A DNA stretch of 64,000 bases from an endosymbiont of Lamellibrachia barhami (GTDB taxonomy: Bacteria > Pseudomonadota > Gammaproteobacteria > Chromatiales > Chromatiaceae): positions 2,943,423-3,007,422 of the forward strand of contig NZ_JAAVSH020000001.1 in the NCBI RefSeq assembly GCF_011947365.2, given 5' to 3'. Below the pieces are notes generated by a model that saw nothing but the letters and a program-made list of their open reading frames with translations, ran no database searches and was not told the DNA's origin. The translations under genes were made by a program, and so were the position numbers. The stretch's first letter is position 1. Every line of letters starts with the position of its first letter. Of this stretch, positions 43,698-52,409 are shown one piece after another.

Positions 43698-46600
43698 TCA
43701 ACCCGACCCACCAAGATTTTCTTCCAGTTGCGCCTTAAGCAGGCTGCTTCGTTCATCGGATGGATCGAGCTTCACCGCACGTCGAATATCCTCCAATGCC
43801 TCCTCTGCCCTGCCTGCAACAGAACGTGCGGCACCACGAAAAAACCAGGTCTCTCCTACATCAGGATCGATATCGATGGCCCGGCTGGCAGCTGCGTCTG
43901 CTTCTTCATATCGCTGCAGGTTGTATAGACAGAATGCGACCATGTGATGCGCGTGAAAACTCTCGGGTTCTAAATCAGCGGCGCGCTGCAAACTGGGCAG
44001 GGCCTGGTCGAAGTCATGGCGCCTGGAGAGCAGTTGACCGTGCCGATAAAAGGCGTCTGGAAAATCATCGCTTTGTGTGATCACGGCAGAAAAGTCCGAT
44101 AAGGCTCCATCCGGATCTCCCCTATCCATTCTTAGCAGGCCTCGATAATAGTAAGCATGGATAAAATCCGGATCCTCTTCGATGACACGGGTGTAGTCTT
44201 CCAATGCCCCTGTAGTATCCCCCTGTATTTCCCGGGCTTGGCCACGCCAGTAGTAGGCATCAATGAAATCCGGCATCTGCTCGATAACACGGGTGACATC
44301 CATCAAGGCAGCCGCAGAGTCTCCCAATGCCTGACGGGCCTGGCCCCGCCACCAGTAGCCATTGATAAACTCAGGGTCATGCTCGATGACCCGGCTGGCC
44401 AGCAACTGCATAGCTTCATAGGCCTGCTGATCAAGAAATCTGTGCGCCGCATCCGCCAGCGCCTGATTACCGGCATTGGTGCGCATGAGTCCTTTAACCG
44501 CTATGTGACCCAGACGATCATCTTCGGCTGTCACCACTTCGATGAAGGGCCCATAGACGCCTTCCGGAAGAAGCTCTGCCTGGCTCCCCAAATCGATCTC
44601 CATACGCATGCCCCCTTCATCCATAATCTCCTGCTGGAGTATCTTCGGCGGAGCGGGTCGTTGCGTGCCGAAAAGATAGTCGCCCATGACGGACAGAATC
44701 CTGGCTCGCTGGTCGTCACCGGCTGCAACTGAGAATTCATTTATGAGTTTTTCGTAGGCGTCCTTGTCGAAGTAGACGGATGCTGCAGTAACAGCTGCAT
44801 CCACCACATCGGGAGAGTCGTCTTCGCAGGCTACCCGCAATAATCCACCCACCAGGTGACGGCTTGTAAAACCACCGGCTTGAAGATTGGACCCATTTTG
44901 TTGCAAGGCGCGACCCAGTAATGCAGCAGAGCGCTCCCTTTCCTTGGCATTGCCTTCGTTGAGATAGCGTACAAGATGAGAGAGTATCGTGGTCAGTTCC
45001 GGACAGTCGTTGTGCAGGTAAATGCCATACCAGACATCTGCGTGCTCCATGCTCGTATGCAATATGGCTTCCAGCATTGGAAGTACCAAGACCAGATCTG
45101 CGAGTGCCCCTGCATGGACGATTGCCTGGTAGGTAACCAGGGAACGTTTGTCCTTTAACAGTCTGGCCATGAGGTTCACCGCTTTCCCACTGCCACGAAG
45201 GGCCTGCAGGGCATGAGGTATCGCCGCTGCAATTTTACTGTCACCGGTATCGTAGAGCCGTTCGAGACGCTCTGCCACTTCATCGCCGGCTCCCAGCATA
45301 TTGGCCAGTTTGGCCGCCAGGTATCGAAAACCATGGGTTTCTGAATCAGTAGGATTGCCGGCAGCTTGTACAGCAAAATCACGCGCGATCTTTACGACAG
45401 ATGAACTGTTGGGCAAGGTAGCGAGCAGTTTGGTGAACCTCCTCTGGATTACCATCAAGTGGTAATCCAGGGCGCGATTCTCTGTATCAGCAAGGCTTGC
45501 CCGGGTAGCGCGCCCGAGCCATGAGAAGAGTTCACTGAAAAGGAGGTCAGGATCTGGCATTCGGGACCGAAGAAAGCTGGCAGGAATACGATGCATGACA
45601 TAGTGGCGCCTGGTACGGTTTGACCCCTTCGCCGAACTGACCTGCAGCCAGCTTCGCTTCGCCAGTTTGCCTGTCAGAGGTGCACTGATCAGGCCTGAGA
45701 GCAGGTGATCTGCCAGTGGGTATGGTGCCAGGCAGGCTACCAGGTGCGCTGCATGCTGTAGTGCCGGATCGTGCGCGAGCGCCCTGTAGGAAAAATCAAA
45801 GGCCTCCGTCACGCCCCGCAGACGTTCATCTTCCACCTCTCCACGCAAGGCATCCATTTCCCTGTCCAGCATCAGGGAAGGCTCATGACTTTGTGCCAAT
45901 TGCAAAGCCTGAGTCGTGGTATAACCATCCATGAGACTGGTTCGCAGCAATGCAATGGCCATTGGCAATGAGCCGACCCAGCGGGCGAGGTCTTCCCACT
46001 CGCTATCTTTAAGCCACTGGCGATCGACTTCTGGCCGGGTAAGCCAGTCAACGGCGTCACTGAGCGCCAGCCCACCAAGGTTGATGTAGACATCCAGGTG
46101 CCCTACCCCCATCCTTCTAGAAGTGGTAAGCACATTGACGTGACGCGACACCGGACACCAGTAATCGAGCTTTTGGCTTTTTTCACCGGATGCAGGCTCA
46201 GGCACACCGTCAATCACCCACAGCATTTGCCGGCTGTTCGGCCAAGCTTTGCAGTGCTCCGCCAATGCCAGTGCCAGCCTATCCCGCTGCTGCTCAGGTT
46301 CAACAATTCCCGTGGATGGATCGGCTTTATCTGGCGCCAAACAGGAAAAGACTCTGCGATATTGGCTGATCAGTGTCTGCAGGTCACCGTCTGCATTAAT
46401 CCAGACCATACCGCCCGGGAAGAAACGTGCCCCGTAGCGCGCCACGAATTCTGCGGCAAGCTGGGATTTGCCACTTCCCCCAGCGCCTTGAATGCCACAG
46501 CTGCGTACTGATGTATATGCCCGACAGGTGACCAGGTTGTGAAATATTCGCCATAGATCAGCGGCCCGACCGATAAATTCCTCCGCCCTGGTTTCGGGGG

Positions 46601-47186
46601 CCAAGTCGATAGATAGCAGCCTAACCCACGGCTCAACCGACGAATCTGCAGAATCTGATGCAGCCCATGCAAGCGGTATATCACCACCACTACGCAACCT
46701 ATCGAGGGAGTCATCATTCACAGCACTGAGCCGTGTTCTCAAACTATCGGTGCATTCACTTATTTGTTTCTGAACAAGCTCAACCACAGACTCAGCCTGA
46801 TCTGCAGATGGCCAGGAAGCCTTTGCGAGTGGAGGCGGAAGATGTGGCATGAGGGCAGCAATATCCCCTTCGCCTGGTAATACTACTATTACATGCTCCA
46901 ATAGCGTGTCATCGGTTACCTTGGCTGCACGGTATGGTGCAGTGACAGCCTGAAACTCATAGACACACCATGGCCGGGTGAAATAGGCACTATCTATAAA
47001 GATCACAACCTGCCGGGATTCGAGCAGAGCTTCGGAAATGTCATGTGGGAAGGGACTACCGAAGGGGATTTCACGTTCGTCGAGAAAAACGTTCAGACCC
47101 GCCTTGGACAGTAGGCGTTCGAGTTTACGGACCGATTCTTTCGCACCGCCGGCGTGCGCGTAGGAGATAAAAACATCCGTAGTCAT
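43698..47186 (-). CDS. TIR-STAND NTPase (TIR, NB-ARC, TPR), candidate defence protein
   Basis: The 1162-residue protein starts at ATG 47186 with AAAGGA 9-14 nt upstream. TIR domain (about 1-150): TDVFISYAHAGGAKESVRKL, FLDEREIPFGSPFP, and the SAYFTRPWCVYEF element whose Glu77 lies at the NADase catalytic position. NB-ARC-type NTPase (about 200-450): Walker A GAGGSGKS at 234-241, Walker B LWVIDG with Asp326, VLTTSRR at 352-358 and GSLPM (GLPL-like) at 405-409. A helical region of HEAT-like type spans about 590-950, then about six TPR units (about 955-1162; AYYWRGQAREIQGDTTGALED). In bacteria such STAND proteins act in antiphage defence by sensing with the repeats and destroying NAD with TIR. 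Function here is inferred. Confidence 0.9.
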   Translation of the reverse strand: MTTDVFISYAHAGGAKESVRKLERLLSKAGLNVFLDEREIPFGSPFPHDISEALLESRQVVIFIDSAYFTRPWCVYEFQAVTAPYRAAKVTDDTLLEHVIVVLPGEGDIAALMPHLPPPLAKASWPSADQAESVVELVQKQISECTDSLRTRLSAVNDDSLDRLRSGGDIPLAWAASDSADSSVEPWVRLLSIDLAPETRAEEFIGRAADLWRIFHNLVTCRAYTSVRSCGIQGAGGSGKSQLAAEFVARYGARFFPGGMVWINADGDLQTLISQYRRVFSCLAPDKADPSTGIVEPEQQRDRLALALAEHCKAWPNSRQMLWVIDGVPEPASGEKSQKLDYWCPVSRHVNVLTTSRRMGVGHLDVYINLGGLALSDAVDWLTRPEVDRQWLKDSEWEDLARWVGSLPMAIALLRTSLMDGYTTTQALQLAQSHEPSLMLDREMDALRGEVEDERLRGVTEAFDFSYRALAHDPALQHAAHLVACLAPYPLADHLLSGLISAPLTGKLAKRSWLQVSSAKGSNRTRRHYVMHRIPASFLRSRMPDPDLLFSELFSWLGRATRASLADTENRALDYHLMVIQRRFTKLLATLPNSSSVVKIARDFAVQAAGNPTDSETHGFRYLAAKLANMLGAGDEVAERLERLYDTGDSKIAAAIPHALQALRGSGKAVNLMARLLKDKRSLVTYQAIVHAGALADLVLVLPMLEAILHTSMEHADVWYGIYLHNDCPELTTILSHLVRYLNEGNAKERERSAALLGRALQQNGSNLQAGGFTSRHLVGGLLRVACEDDSPDVVDAAVTAASVYFDKDAYEKLINEFSVAAGDDQRARILSVMGDYLFGTQRPAPPKILQQEIMDEGGMRMEIDLGSQAELLPEGVYGPFIEVVTAEDDRLGHIAVKGLMRTNAGNQALADAAHRFLDQQAYEAMQLLASRVIEHDPEFINGYWWRGQARQALGDSAAALMDVTRVIEQMPDFIDAYYWRGQAREIQGDTTGALEDYTRVIEEDPDFIHAYYYRGLLRMDRGDPDGALSDFSAVITQSDDFPDAFYRHGQLLSRRHDFDQALPSLQRAADLEPESFHAHHMVAFCLYNLQRYEEADAAASRAIDIDPDVGETWFFRGAARSVAGRAEEALEDIRRAVKLDPSDERSSLLKAQLEENLGGSG

Positions 47187-47513
47187 GGTGACGATTCCTT
47201 TATGATGGTTATTCCCATGAATTCCTTCAATGAAATCACGCTACCTTCCAGGGCTGTAAATGGCTATAAAAAAGCGCGCCTATCTGGTGAAGATTTAATT
47301 GCCGCAAAAACTGTTGTCTGATGCCATCTGAAACCGCTACGATCTGCAACTGATTGAGCTGATGAAGGAGGAGAGAATCACCGCCTTCGAGGAAGACAAC
47401 GACGATGTGGCGTTCTGAATGATGAGTGAAGCAGAGTGTCCTGACTGACGTTACTGACTTGGAGGATGGTCGCCTGAATATCGATAACAATCCGGCAGAG
47501 AATCCAGAAAGAA

Positions 47514-47545
47514 GAAAGCCCGCACCAATCCCTGGGCGGGCTTTC
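47514..47545 (-). terminator. Terminator-like hairpin in duplication copy 1
   Basis: GAAAGCCCGC pairs with GCGGGCTTTC across a 12-nt loop. On the minus strand a T/C-rich tail (TTCTTTC) follows. A degenerate copy is at about 48730-48758. Which gene it once served is not visible. Confidence 0.45.
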
Positions 47546-47854
47546 GAGATGTCGACACCTTCCCTGGCGTCTGGCTCCCCATCATCCTTGAGGGCAGCCT
47601 TGATACAAGGGGGTACATCCCTGCGCCCATCCGATTCTCATCGGTCGTCCTTGCTGGGAATTAATATACCATCCTGCATTGGGATGGTGAATCAGAAAAA
47701 TCCACTAATGGTGTAGGAATTGTCTGAAAGGCCATCACCACATGCAGCAGGATGTTCCTTAACATCGACTCGACTTGGTCAGAACGAGGGTCGCTGTAAG
47801 GTAACCCCCTTCGCCATTTATGCGCGGTTTTAGGCAGCCATTAACAGAATTTTA

Positions 47855-47931
47855 TGGCGCGCCCGGAAGGATTCGAACTTCCGACCACCTAGTTCGTAGT
47901 GTTCCAACCTAAGCGCCCTATCCTACTGTAA
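47855..47931 (-). pseudogene. tRNA-Arg remnant (att-like), copy 1
   Basis: The minus strand has CCA, the acceptor 3' side and T-arm of tRNA-Arg (identical to 56048 onward for the first 24 nt), then anticodon-loop-like CTACGAAC. The D-arm is damaged and the 5' acceptor strand does not match, so no cloverleaf forms. Same orientation as the intact tRNA. Confidence 0.75.
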
Positions 47932-48099
47932 TCCAATGCTTTTATATGACCTACACTGTCCAATAAAATTGACTGCGGACCTATTTGGCCCTATTTGGCC
48001 CTATTTGACGATATTTAGGGTTATTTGGTGCCATCTATTGGACAATTATTTGCCGACATCCGGGCAGTTAACAGCCGTCTATTGGACAGCCTGCGTACC

Positions 48100-48388
48100 T
48101 TAGTATCCCAGTTCCACCAGTAGTCGGTCGTATATTTGAACTATTGGAAACGGGCGTCACGGTCTGTGAAAATGTCGTCCGCACTTACCCGGGTCTTCCA
48201 TTTGTCCTGCCGTTCTCTTGAACAAGCTTTGGACGTAACGGTCCATCATATTCATATTTCATGACGATCCACAGCACCTCGGCCTTACCCAGGGTGTCAT
48301 TGTGATAGTCACGCCGTGCAAGGAAGGTCAGGTTAGTCAGTTCATCACACCAACGGTCGGTGTACGCTACGTATTGCTTTATTCCCAT
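48100..48388 (-). pseudogene. Decayed 3' end of the DUF1302 gene
   Basis: The minus strand reads ELTNLTFLARRDYHNDTLGK and EVLWIVMKYEYDGPLRPKLV, which parallel TNLTFLARRDYHNDTLQAEV of the intact gene at 49295-50617. Frameshifts, a deleted part and early stops make it non-functional. It ends where duplication copy 2 begins. Confidence 0.85.
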
Positions 48389-49567
48389 GAATTCTCCACA
48401 GAAATCACGCTACCTTCCAGGTCCGTAAACGGCCGTAAAGCGCCAAATCATGAGACACCGCCCAGGATACTTGACTACGTAACCCCGCGAGAGAAGCCTG
48501 GTCCAGTTCCACGAGTTCACTGAAGAAATCCGTGATGCCAATCTGGGAAACCTACATGATCCGTAAACTGATTGAGCTTGATGAAGGAGGAGAGAATCAC
48601 CGCCTTCACGATAAAGACAACGACGGATGGCGTCCTGAAATGATGAGTAGCCAGAGTGTCCTGACTGACGCCATTGACTCTGGAGGATGGCCGCCCATCG
48701 ATAACAACCATGAGAATCCAGAGAAGAAGAAAGCCCGCACCAATCCCCAGCGGGCTTCGAGATGTCGACACCTTCCCTGGCGTCTGGCCCCCATCATCCC
48801 GGAAGCGCAGCCCGATAAGGAAACATCCCCTGCGCCCATCCGATTCCTCATCGGTCGTCCCTTGCTGGGAATCAATACTCATCCCGTGCATCGGGATGGT
48901 GAATCAGAAAAATCCACTAATGGTGTAGGAATTGTCTGAAAGGCCATCACCACATGCAGCAGGATGTTCCTTAACATCGACTCGACTTGGTCAGAACGAG
49001 GGTCGCAGAAGGGTAACTCCCTTCGCCATTTATACGCGGTTTTAGGCAGCCGTTAACAGAATTTTATGGCGCGCCCGGAAGGATTCGAACCTCCAACCAC
49101 CTGGTTCGTAGTGTTCCAACCTAAGCGCCCTATCCTACTGTAATTCAATGCTTTTATATGACCTACACTGGCCAATAAAATTGATCTATTTGGTCCTATT
49201 TGACGATATTTAGGGTTATTTGGCGCCATCTATTGGACAATTATTTGCCGACATCCGGGCAGTTAACAGCCGTCTATTGAACAGCCTGCGTACCTTAGTA
49301 TCCCAGTTCCACACCAATGACAATCCGGTCATTATCGCTGAACTGGCCAAACAGGCCGTCACGGTCACCGTAGAAAATATCCGCACCCACCCAGGTCTTC
49401 ACATTGTCCTGCCATTCATAGACAAGCTTTGGACGTAACAGTCCATCGCCATGGTTCATACTGACGATCCACAGCACCTCGGCCTGCAGGGTGTCATTGT
49501 GATAGTCACGCCGTGCAAGGAAGGTCAGGTTAGTGTCCAGTTCATCACGCACCAACCCGGTCGGTGA
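48381..49567. repeat. Tandem duplication, copy 2
   Basis: Second copy of the 1.2-kb unit, from ATTCCCATGA at 48381 to about 49567, where it passes into the intact DUF1302 gene. Homologous points are offset from copy 1 by about 1170 to 1218 bp, showing several indels after duplication. The left part (48390-49060) has no gene I can support; the conserved hairpin, the tRNA-like remnant and the DUF1302 3' end are the recognisable parts. Confidence 0.85.
49067..49143 (-). pseudogene. tRNA-Arg remnant (att site), copy 2
   Basis: Identical to the 3' end of tRNA-Arg (56048) for the first 28 nt (CCA, acceptor and T-arm), then partly similar through the anticodon loop (TACGAAC). Same orientation as the functional tRNA. 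With it, it forms the direct repeats expected on the two sides of an integrated element of about 7.0 kb. Confidence 0.8.
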
Positions 49568-50617
49568 ATCGGTGACCCGGCTCTGGAACAGCTGTGCACT
49601 CAGGAAGGTATCCTCAATTCCTGTCCAGTCAAACCCAAGGACATAGGACAATTCGGGGCTTTCCACAATACCATCAGCATCAGATGCGTTGTCTGTGAGA
49701 AAGAATTGATCGGAAAAATAGCCCAACTCACCTCGCACCACCCATTCGCCAAAGGCATTGCTGAAGGTGCCGCCAATCACATGTGTGCGCTCATAACGTG
49801 GCTCGATCACTGCAACCGGACCGGTCGGACTCATAACCAGACGCTGAAACAGGACCGGGAAATTGCTGTATTGATACAGATAATTCAGCGTGATGTCCCA
49901 GCCTTTATAAAAGGTGGACAACCGGATCCCGGCGTCGGAATCGGCAAAGAATCGCTGCGGGCGTTCTATGTCACGAACATCGACCGTAACGCCTGGCGGC
50001 GCCGATGGCACCCGCTGTGGCGAGCTGAAGGCATAGGTCGCATCGCGTTTTGGGAGCGCGTGGTAGGTCTGGTCCGGTATCCAGATAAACTGGGCATCCC
50101 AGTTGCCAAGCGGGTGTTCGACATTGACCATCCACAACGGGATTCGCGAGTTATCAAAATCTTCCAGGATAAATTCCCGGAAGGACTGCGGATTAACCAC
50201 ATCCAGTACCTTGAGGCCATCGGCCTTGCCCCAGACCACCTGCTGTTTGCCGAGCGTAAGATAGTGCTCACCAAGATCGCCTTCCAGGTAGAACTCCCGC
50301 AATTCTGCTTCCAGTTCCTGTCCGACAAGCCCCGGCTGGCTTGCCTGACTGTAGCTGTCCCGATTCACGTCCCCGGGTCTGAGCCCGTCAACCGTCTCAG
50401 CACGCAACCGGCCGATGGCGGTCAGTTTCCAGCCATTATCGAATCGACTGACAAGCTCCGGCTCCAGCGCCAGCTCAAAAGCCTGGCTACTGCCATCTTC
50501 AGTATTGACGGCCCATTGCCCACGTGCAATGCCTGAGAAATCGAACTCCGCTGACTGGACTGGGCCGGACAACACCCCTCCCAGTAACAGCAACGCAGCC
50601 TTCTTCCTGGTCAGCAT
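49295..50617 (-). CDS. DUF1302-type outer-membrane beta-barrel protein
   Basis: The 440-residue protein has a signal peptide (residues 1-22, ending VQSAEF) and many alternating amphipathic strands. It ends in aromatic Tyr in VIGVELGY, the outer-membrane-barrel signature. LGKQQVVWGKADGLKVLDVVNPQ near residue 120 is typical of DUF1302 family proteins, which are linked to export of unknown lipids and often lie beside RND exporters. Last gene of the MarR-operon. Its 3' third is duplicated at 48100-48388. Confidence 0.85.
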   Translation of the reverse strand: MLTRKKAALLLLGGVLSGPVQSAEFDFSGIARGQWAVNTEDGSSQAFELALEPELVSRFDNGWKLTAIGRLRAETVDGLRPGDVNRDSYSQASQPGLVGQELEAELREFYLEGDLGEHYLTLGKQQVVWGKADGLKVLDVVNPQSFREFILEDFDNSRIPLWMVNVEHPLGNWDAQFIWIPDQTYHALPKRDATYAFSSPQRVPSAPPGVTVDVRDIERPQRFFADSDAGIRLSTFYKGWDITLNYLYQYSNFPVLFQRLVMSPTGPVAVIEPRYERTHVIGGTFSNAFGEWVVRGELGYFSDQFFLTDNASDADGIVESPELSYVLGFDWTGIEDTFLSAQLFQSRVTDSPTGLVRDELDTNLTFLARRDYHNDTLQAEVLWIVSMNHGDGLLRPKLVYEWQDNVKTWVGADIFYGDRDGLFGQFSDNDRIVIGVELGY

Positions 50618-50634
50618 TGGTTCAAGTAATCTCG

Positions 50635-51459
50635 CTATAACCCACGCCTAATCGCCTTCTGGGTAAATACACCATCATGGACGCCTTTCACATAATCAAC
50701 CTCGCTGAAAGTAAAGACGGTACGGTGACTGGTCTTGTGGTTTTCTACTTCAAGATGATGTTGGGTCCAGATACCCTGCACCTGGCGGATACCCCTGGTG
50801 TGGATCGTTTTTAACAACTTCCCCCGGGTATCCCAAAACCGGCTGCGGCGCACCATCCAGATTGCGTCATCCACACATTGCTCGACACGGCTGTAGCCAA
50901 GCTCCTTTGCGGTTTCATCATCGACGGGAAGCGCCTCGACGACATAGCAATGGTGGCCGTCCACCTCGTCCTCACCCGTAGTCTTACGAGTATAGTCTGC
51001 AATGGAGACCTTGGACTCAAGTTTGATATCCTCGTAAGTGAAATCGGTACCGAGAAAGTAGTCCCCGCGATCCGAGGCCGAAATGCGTCTGACCTTGCGC
51101 ATCGCCGGCAGATACAGCCACTGGTCATCGTCCACGTCAGCTTGCGGATAATCGTAGGTCATAAACGCTGTATCTTTTACATTTTTTGGTTGCTGGTAAA
51201 AGATCACACTGCGTTTTTCATCGCCATAATATTTTCGAAAACCGCGGGTTTCACGCACACGTTTCTTGCCGCGACGGTCGATCATCTCCATGGTGAGATT
51301 GCGCGAGACCGCCTCACCTTCGTCCCGGGCATTAATACGTTGTGCAATCTCATCACCCGTTGGCCAGTCTGCTGCTTGCAGTGTGTTGGTTGCAGGTGAA
51401 ATTGCCAGGATCAGCACTGTAATTAATCCCTTTCGTGTATGTCTGGTTAAGGTTTTCAT
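50635..51459 (-). CDS. LolA-like outer-membrane lipoprotein-sorting protein
   Basis: The 274-residue protein has a signal peptide (residues 1-29, ending NTLQAADW) and a LolA-like unclosed beta-barrel: EAVSRNLTMEMIDRRGKKRV, GDEKRSVIFYQQPKNVKDTAF, YPQADVDDDQWLYLPAMRKV and RISASDRGDYFLGTDFTYED. These match the LolA-like family (pfam17131 type) that carries lipid-like cargo in the periplasm. GAGGAGGATAGT precedes ATG 51459. With the DUF1302 barrel and MMPL exporter it can form an inner membrane to outer membrane route. Confidence 0.87.
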   Translation of the reverse strand: MKTLTRHTRKGLITVLILAISPATNTLQAADWPTGDEIAQRINARDEGEAVSRNLTMEMIDRRGKKRVRETRGFRKYYGDEKRSVIFYQQPKNVKDTAFMTYDYPQADVDDDQWLYLPAMRKVRRISASDRGDYFLGTDFTYEDIKLESKVSIADYTRKTTGEDEVDGHHCYVVEALPVDDETAKELGYSRVEQCVDDAIWMVRRSRFWDTRGKLLKTIHTRGIRQVQGIWTQHHLEVENHKTSHRTVFTFSEVDYVKGVHDGVFTQKAIRRGL

Positions 51460-51561
51460 ACTATCCTCCTCGACAGCCAGTCGCGGTCTGTTTGGGTAAG
51501 TGTCGGTCAGTCAACAGCAAGACTTCCGACAGAGACTGGTACCCGGAGCCCTTGAAGTGTT

Positions 51562-52392
51562 TCATCGGGGAACTCCAGCATTGGTACGTTGTAAATCGGG
51601 ATTGCTTGTCCTGCGAGACAGGAATGCGAACACGGCCATGGCAATACCGCGCGGCTGCAATTCACCCAGGAAGGCAAGCACCTTGTTGATGCCGCCCGGT
51701 ATCATGGTTGTGTGCCCTGCCATCGTGGCGCGGTAGGCCACACTGGCGACACGCCGGATGGAAACCCTGGGTAGCCAGCGATAGGTACGGGTATCGGCGA
51801 CACGGGCATCTGTGACGAAGTTTGTGGTCGATGCACCCGGAGATAGTGCCGTTGCCGTCACATTGGTACCGCGCAACTCCGCTGCCAGGCCACGAGTGAA
51901 TGAAAGTACATAGGCCTTTGAAGCTACATAGGCGATCCAATTGGGGCCACCGGCAAAATAGCCCACCAACGAGGCCACATTAAGGACGCGCCCACTGCCA
52001 CGCTCCACCATTGGCTGCAGAAAATGATGCGTCAACCGGGTCAGGCTCAGCATGTTGAGCTGCAACATGGCCATCAGACGCTCCGGGTCACTTTCTGCAA
52101 AAGGACCGTAATCACCGATGCCGGCGTTATTGACCAGTACATCGACCCGAGTCATTGCCAGTTGTTTGAACAACTCATCCACCGCAGCATCCTGAGTCAG
52201 ATCCAGGGCATGGGTGGTGACCCTAGCACCAGTTTCATCCTCAATGCCGGTAGCCGCCTGTTTCAGGTCATGTTCATCGCGCGCCACCAGCACCAGGTCG
52301 TGGTCGTGGCGGGCAAATTCCCGGGCCAGTTCCAGGCCAATGCATCTTGAGCCGCCGGTTATTAATGCTACAGGTCTGTCTTTGGTAGTCAT
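51562..52392 (-). CDS. Short-chain dehydrogenase/reductase
   Basis: Start ATG 52392 is preceded by GAGGAGATAGAG; the longer frame overlaps the exporter stop. The 276-residue SDR has ALITGGSRCIGLELAREF, VLVNNAGIGDYGP, NVASLVGYF and YVASKAYVLSFTRGLA, so the catalytic Ser-Tyr-Lys set is present. A C-terminal extension SIRRVASVAYRATMAGHTTM, as in fatty-acyl or long-chain SDRs, suggests a lipid-like substrate. It may modify the exported compound. Confidence 0.87.
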   Translation of the reverse strand: MTTKDRPVALITGGSRCIGLELAREFARHDHDLVLVARDEHDLKQAATGIEDETGARVTTHALDLTQDAAVDELFKQLAMTRVDVLVNNAGIGDYGPFAESDPERLMAMLQLNMLSLTRLTHHFLQPMVERGSGRVLNVASLVGYFAGGPNWIAYVASKAYVLSFTRGLAAELRGTNVTATALSPGASTTNFVTDARVADTRTYRWLPRVSIRRVASVAYRATMAGHTTMIPGGINKVLAFLGELQPRGIAMAVFAFLSRRTSNPDLQRTNAGVPR

Positions 52393-52409
52393 CTCTATCT
52401 CCTCGATTA

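Larger units (their letters stand above)
47211..48380. repeat. Tandem duplication, copy 1 (decayed)
   Basis: From ATTCCCATGA at 47211, this 1.17-kb unit matches 48381-49567 along its length with substitutions and small indels. The shared order is: the ATTCCCATGA/ATCACGCTACCTTCC motif, AACTGATTGAG with GATGAAGGAGGAGAG, a hairpin near 47514-47545, CAGGATGTTCCTTAACATCG, a tRNA-Arg-like remnant, CCTATTTGG short repeats, then DUF1302 3' coding sequence. The DUF1302 part (about 48090-48361) is decayed, with stops and frameshifts. No intact gene lies in it. The left end abuts the TIR gene promoter. Confidence 0.85.

Noticed and set aside
47236-47490. 84-residue minus-strand frame in duplication copy 1
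   Set aside because: Lies in decayed repeat sequence, and the equivalent in copy 2 has a different frame and ending, so no selection for a protein is visible.
48517-48891. 124-residue minus-strand frame in duplication copy 2
   Set aside because: Not conserved in copy 1; no motif; mixed hydrophobic and low-complexity segments.
47855-49143. Two tRNA-Arg-like sequences as functional tRNAs
   Set aside because: D-arm and 5' acceptor strand do not match; no complete cloverleaf can form.
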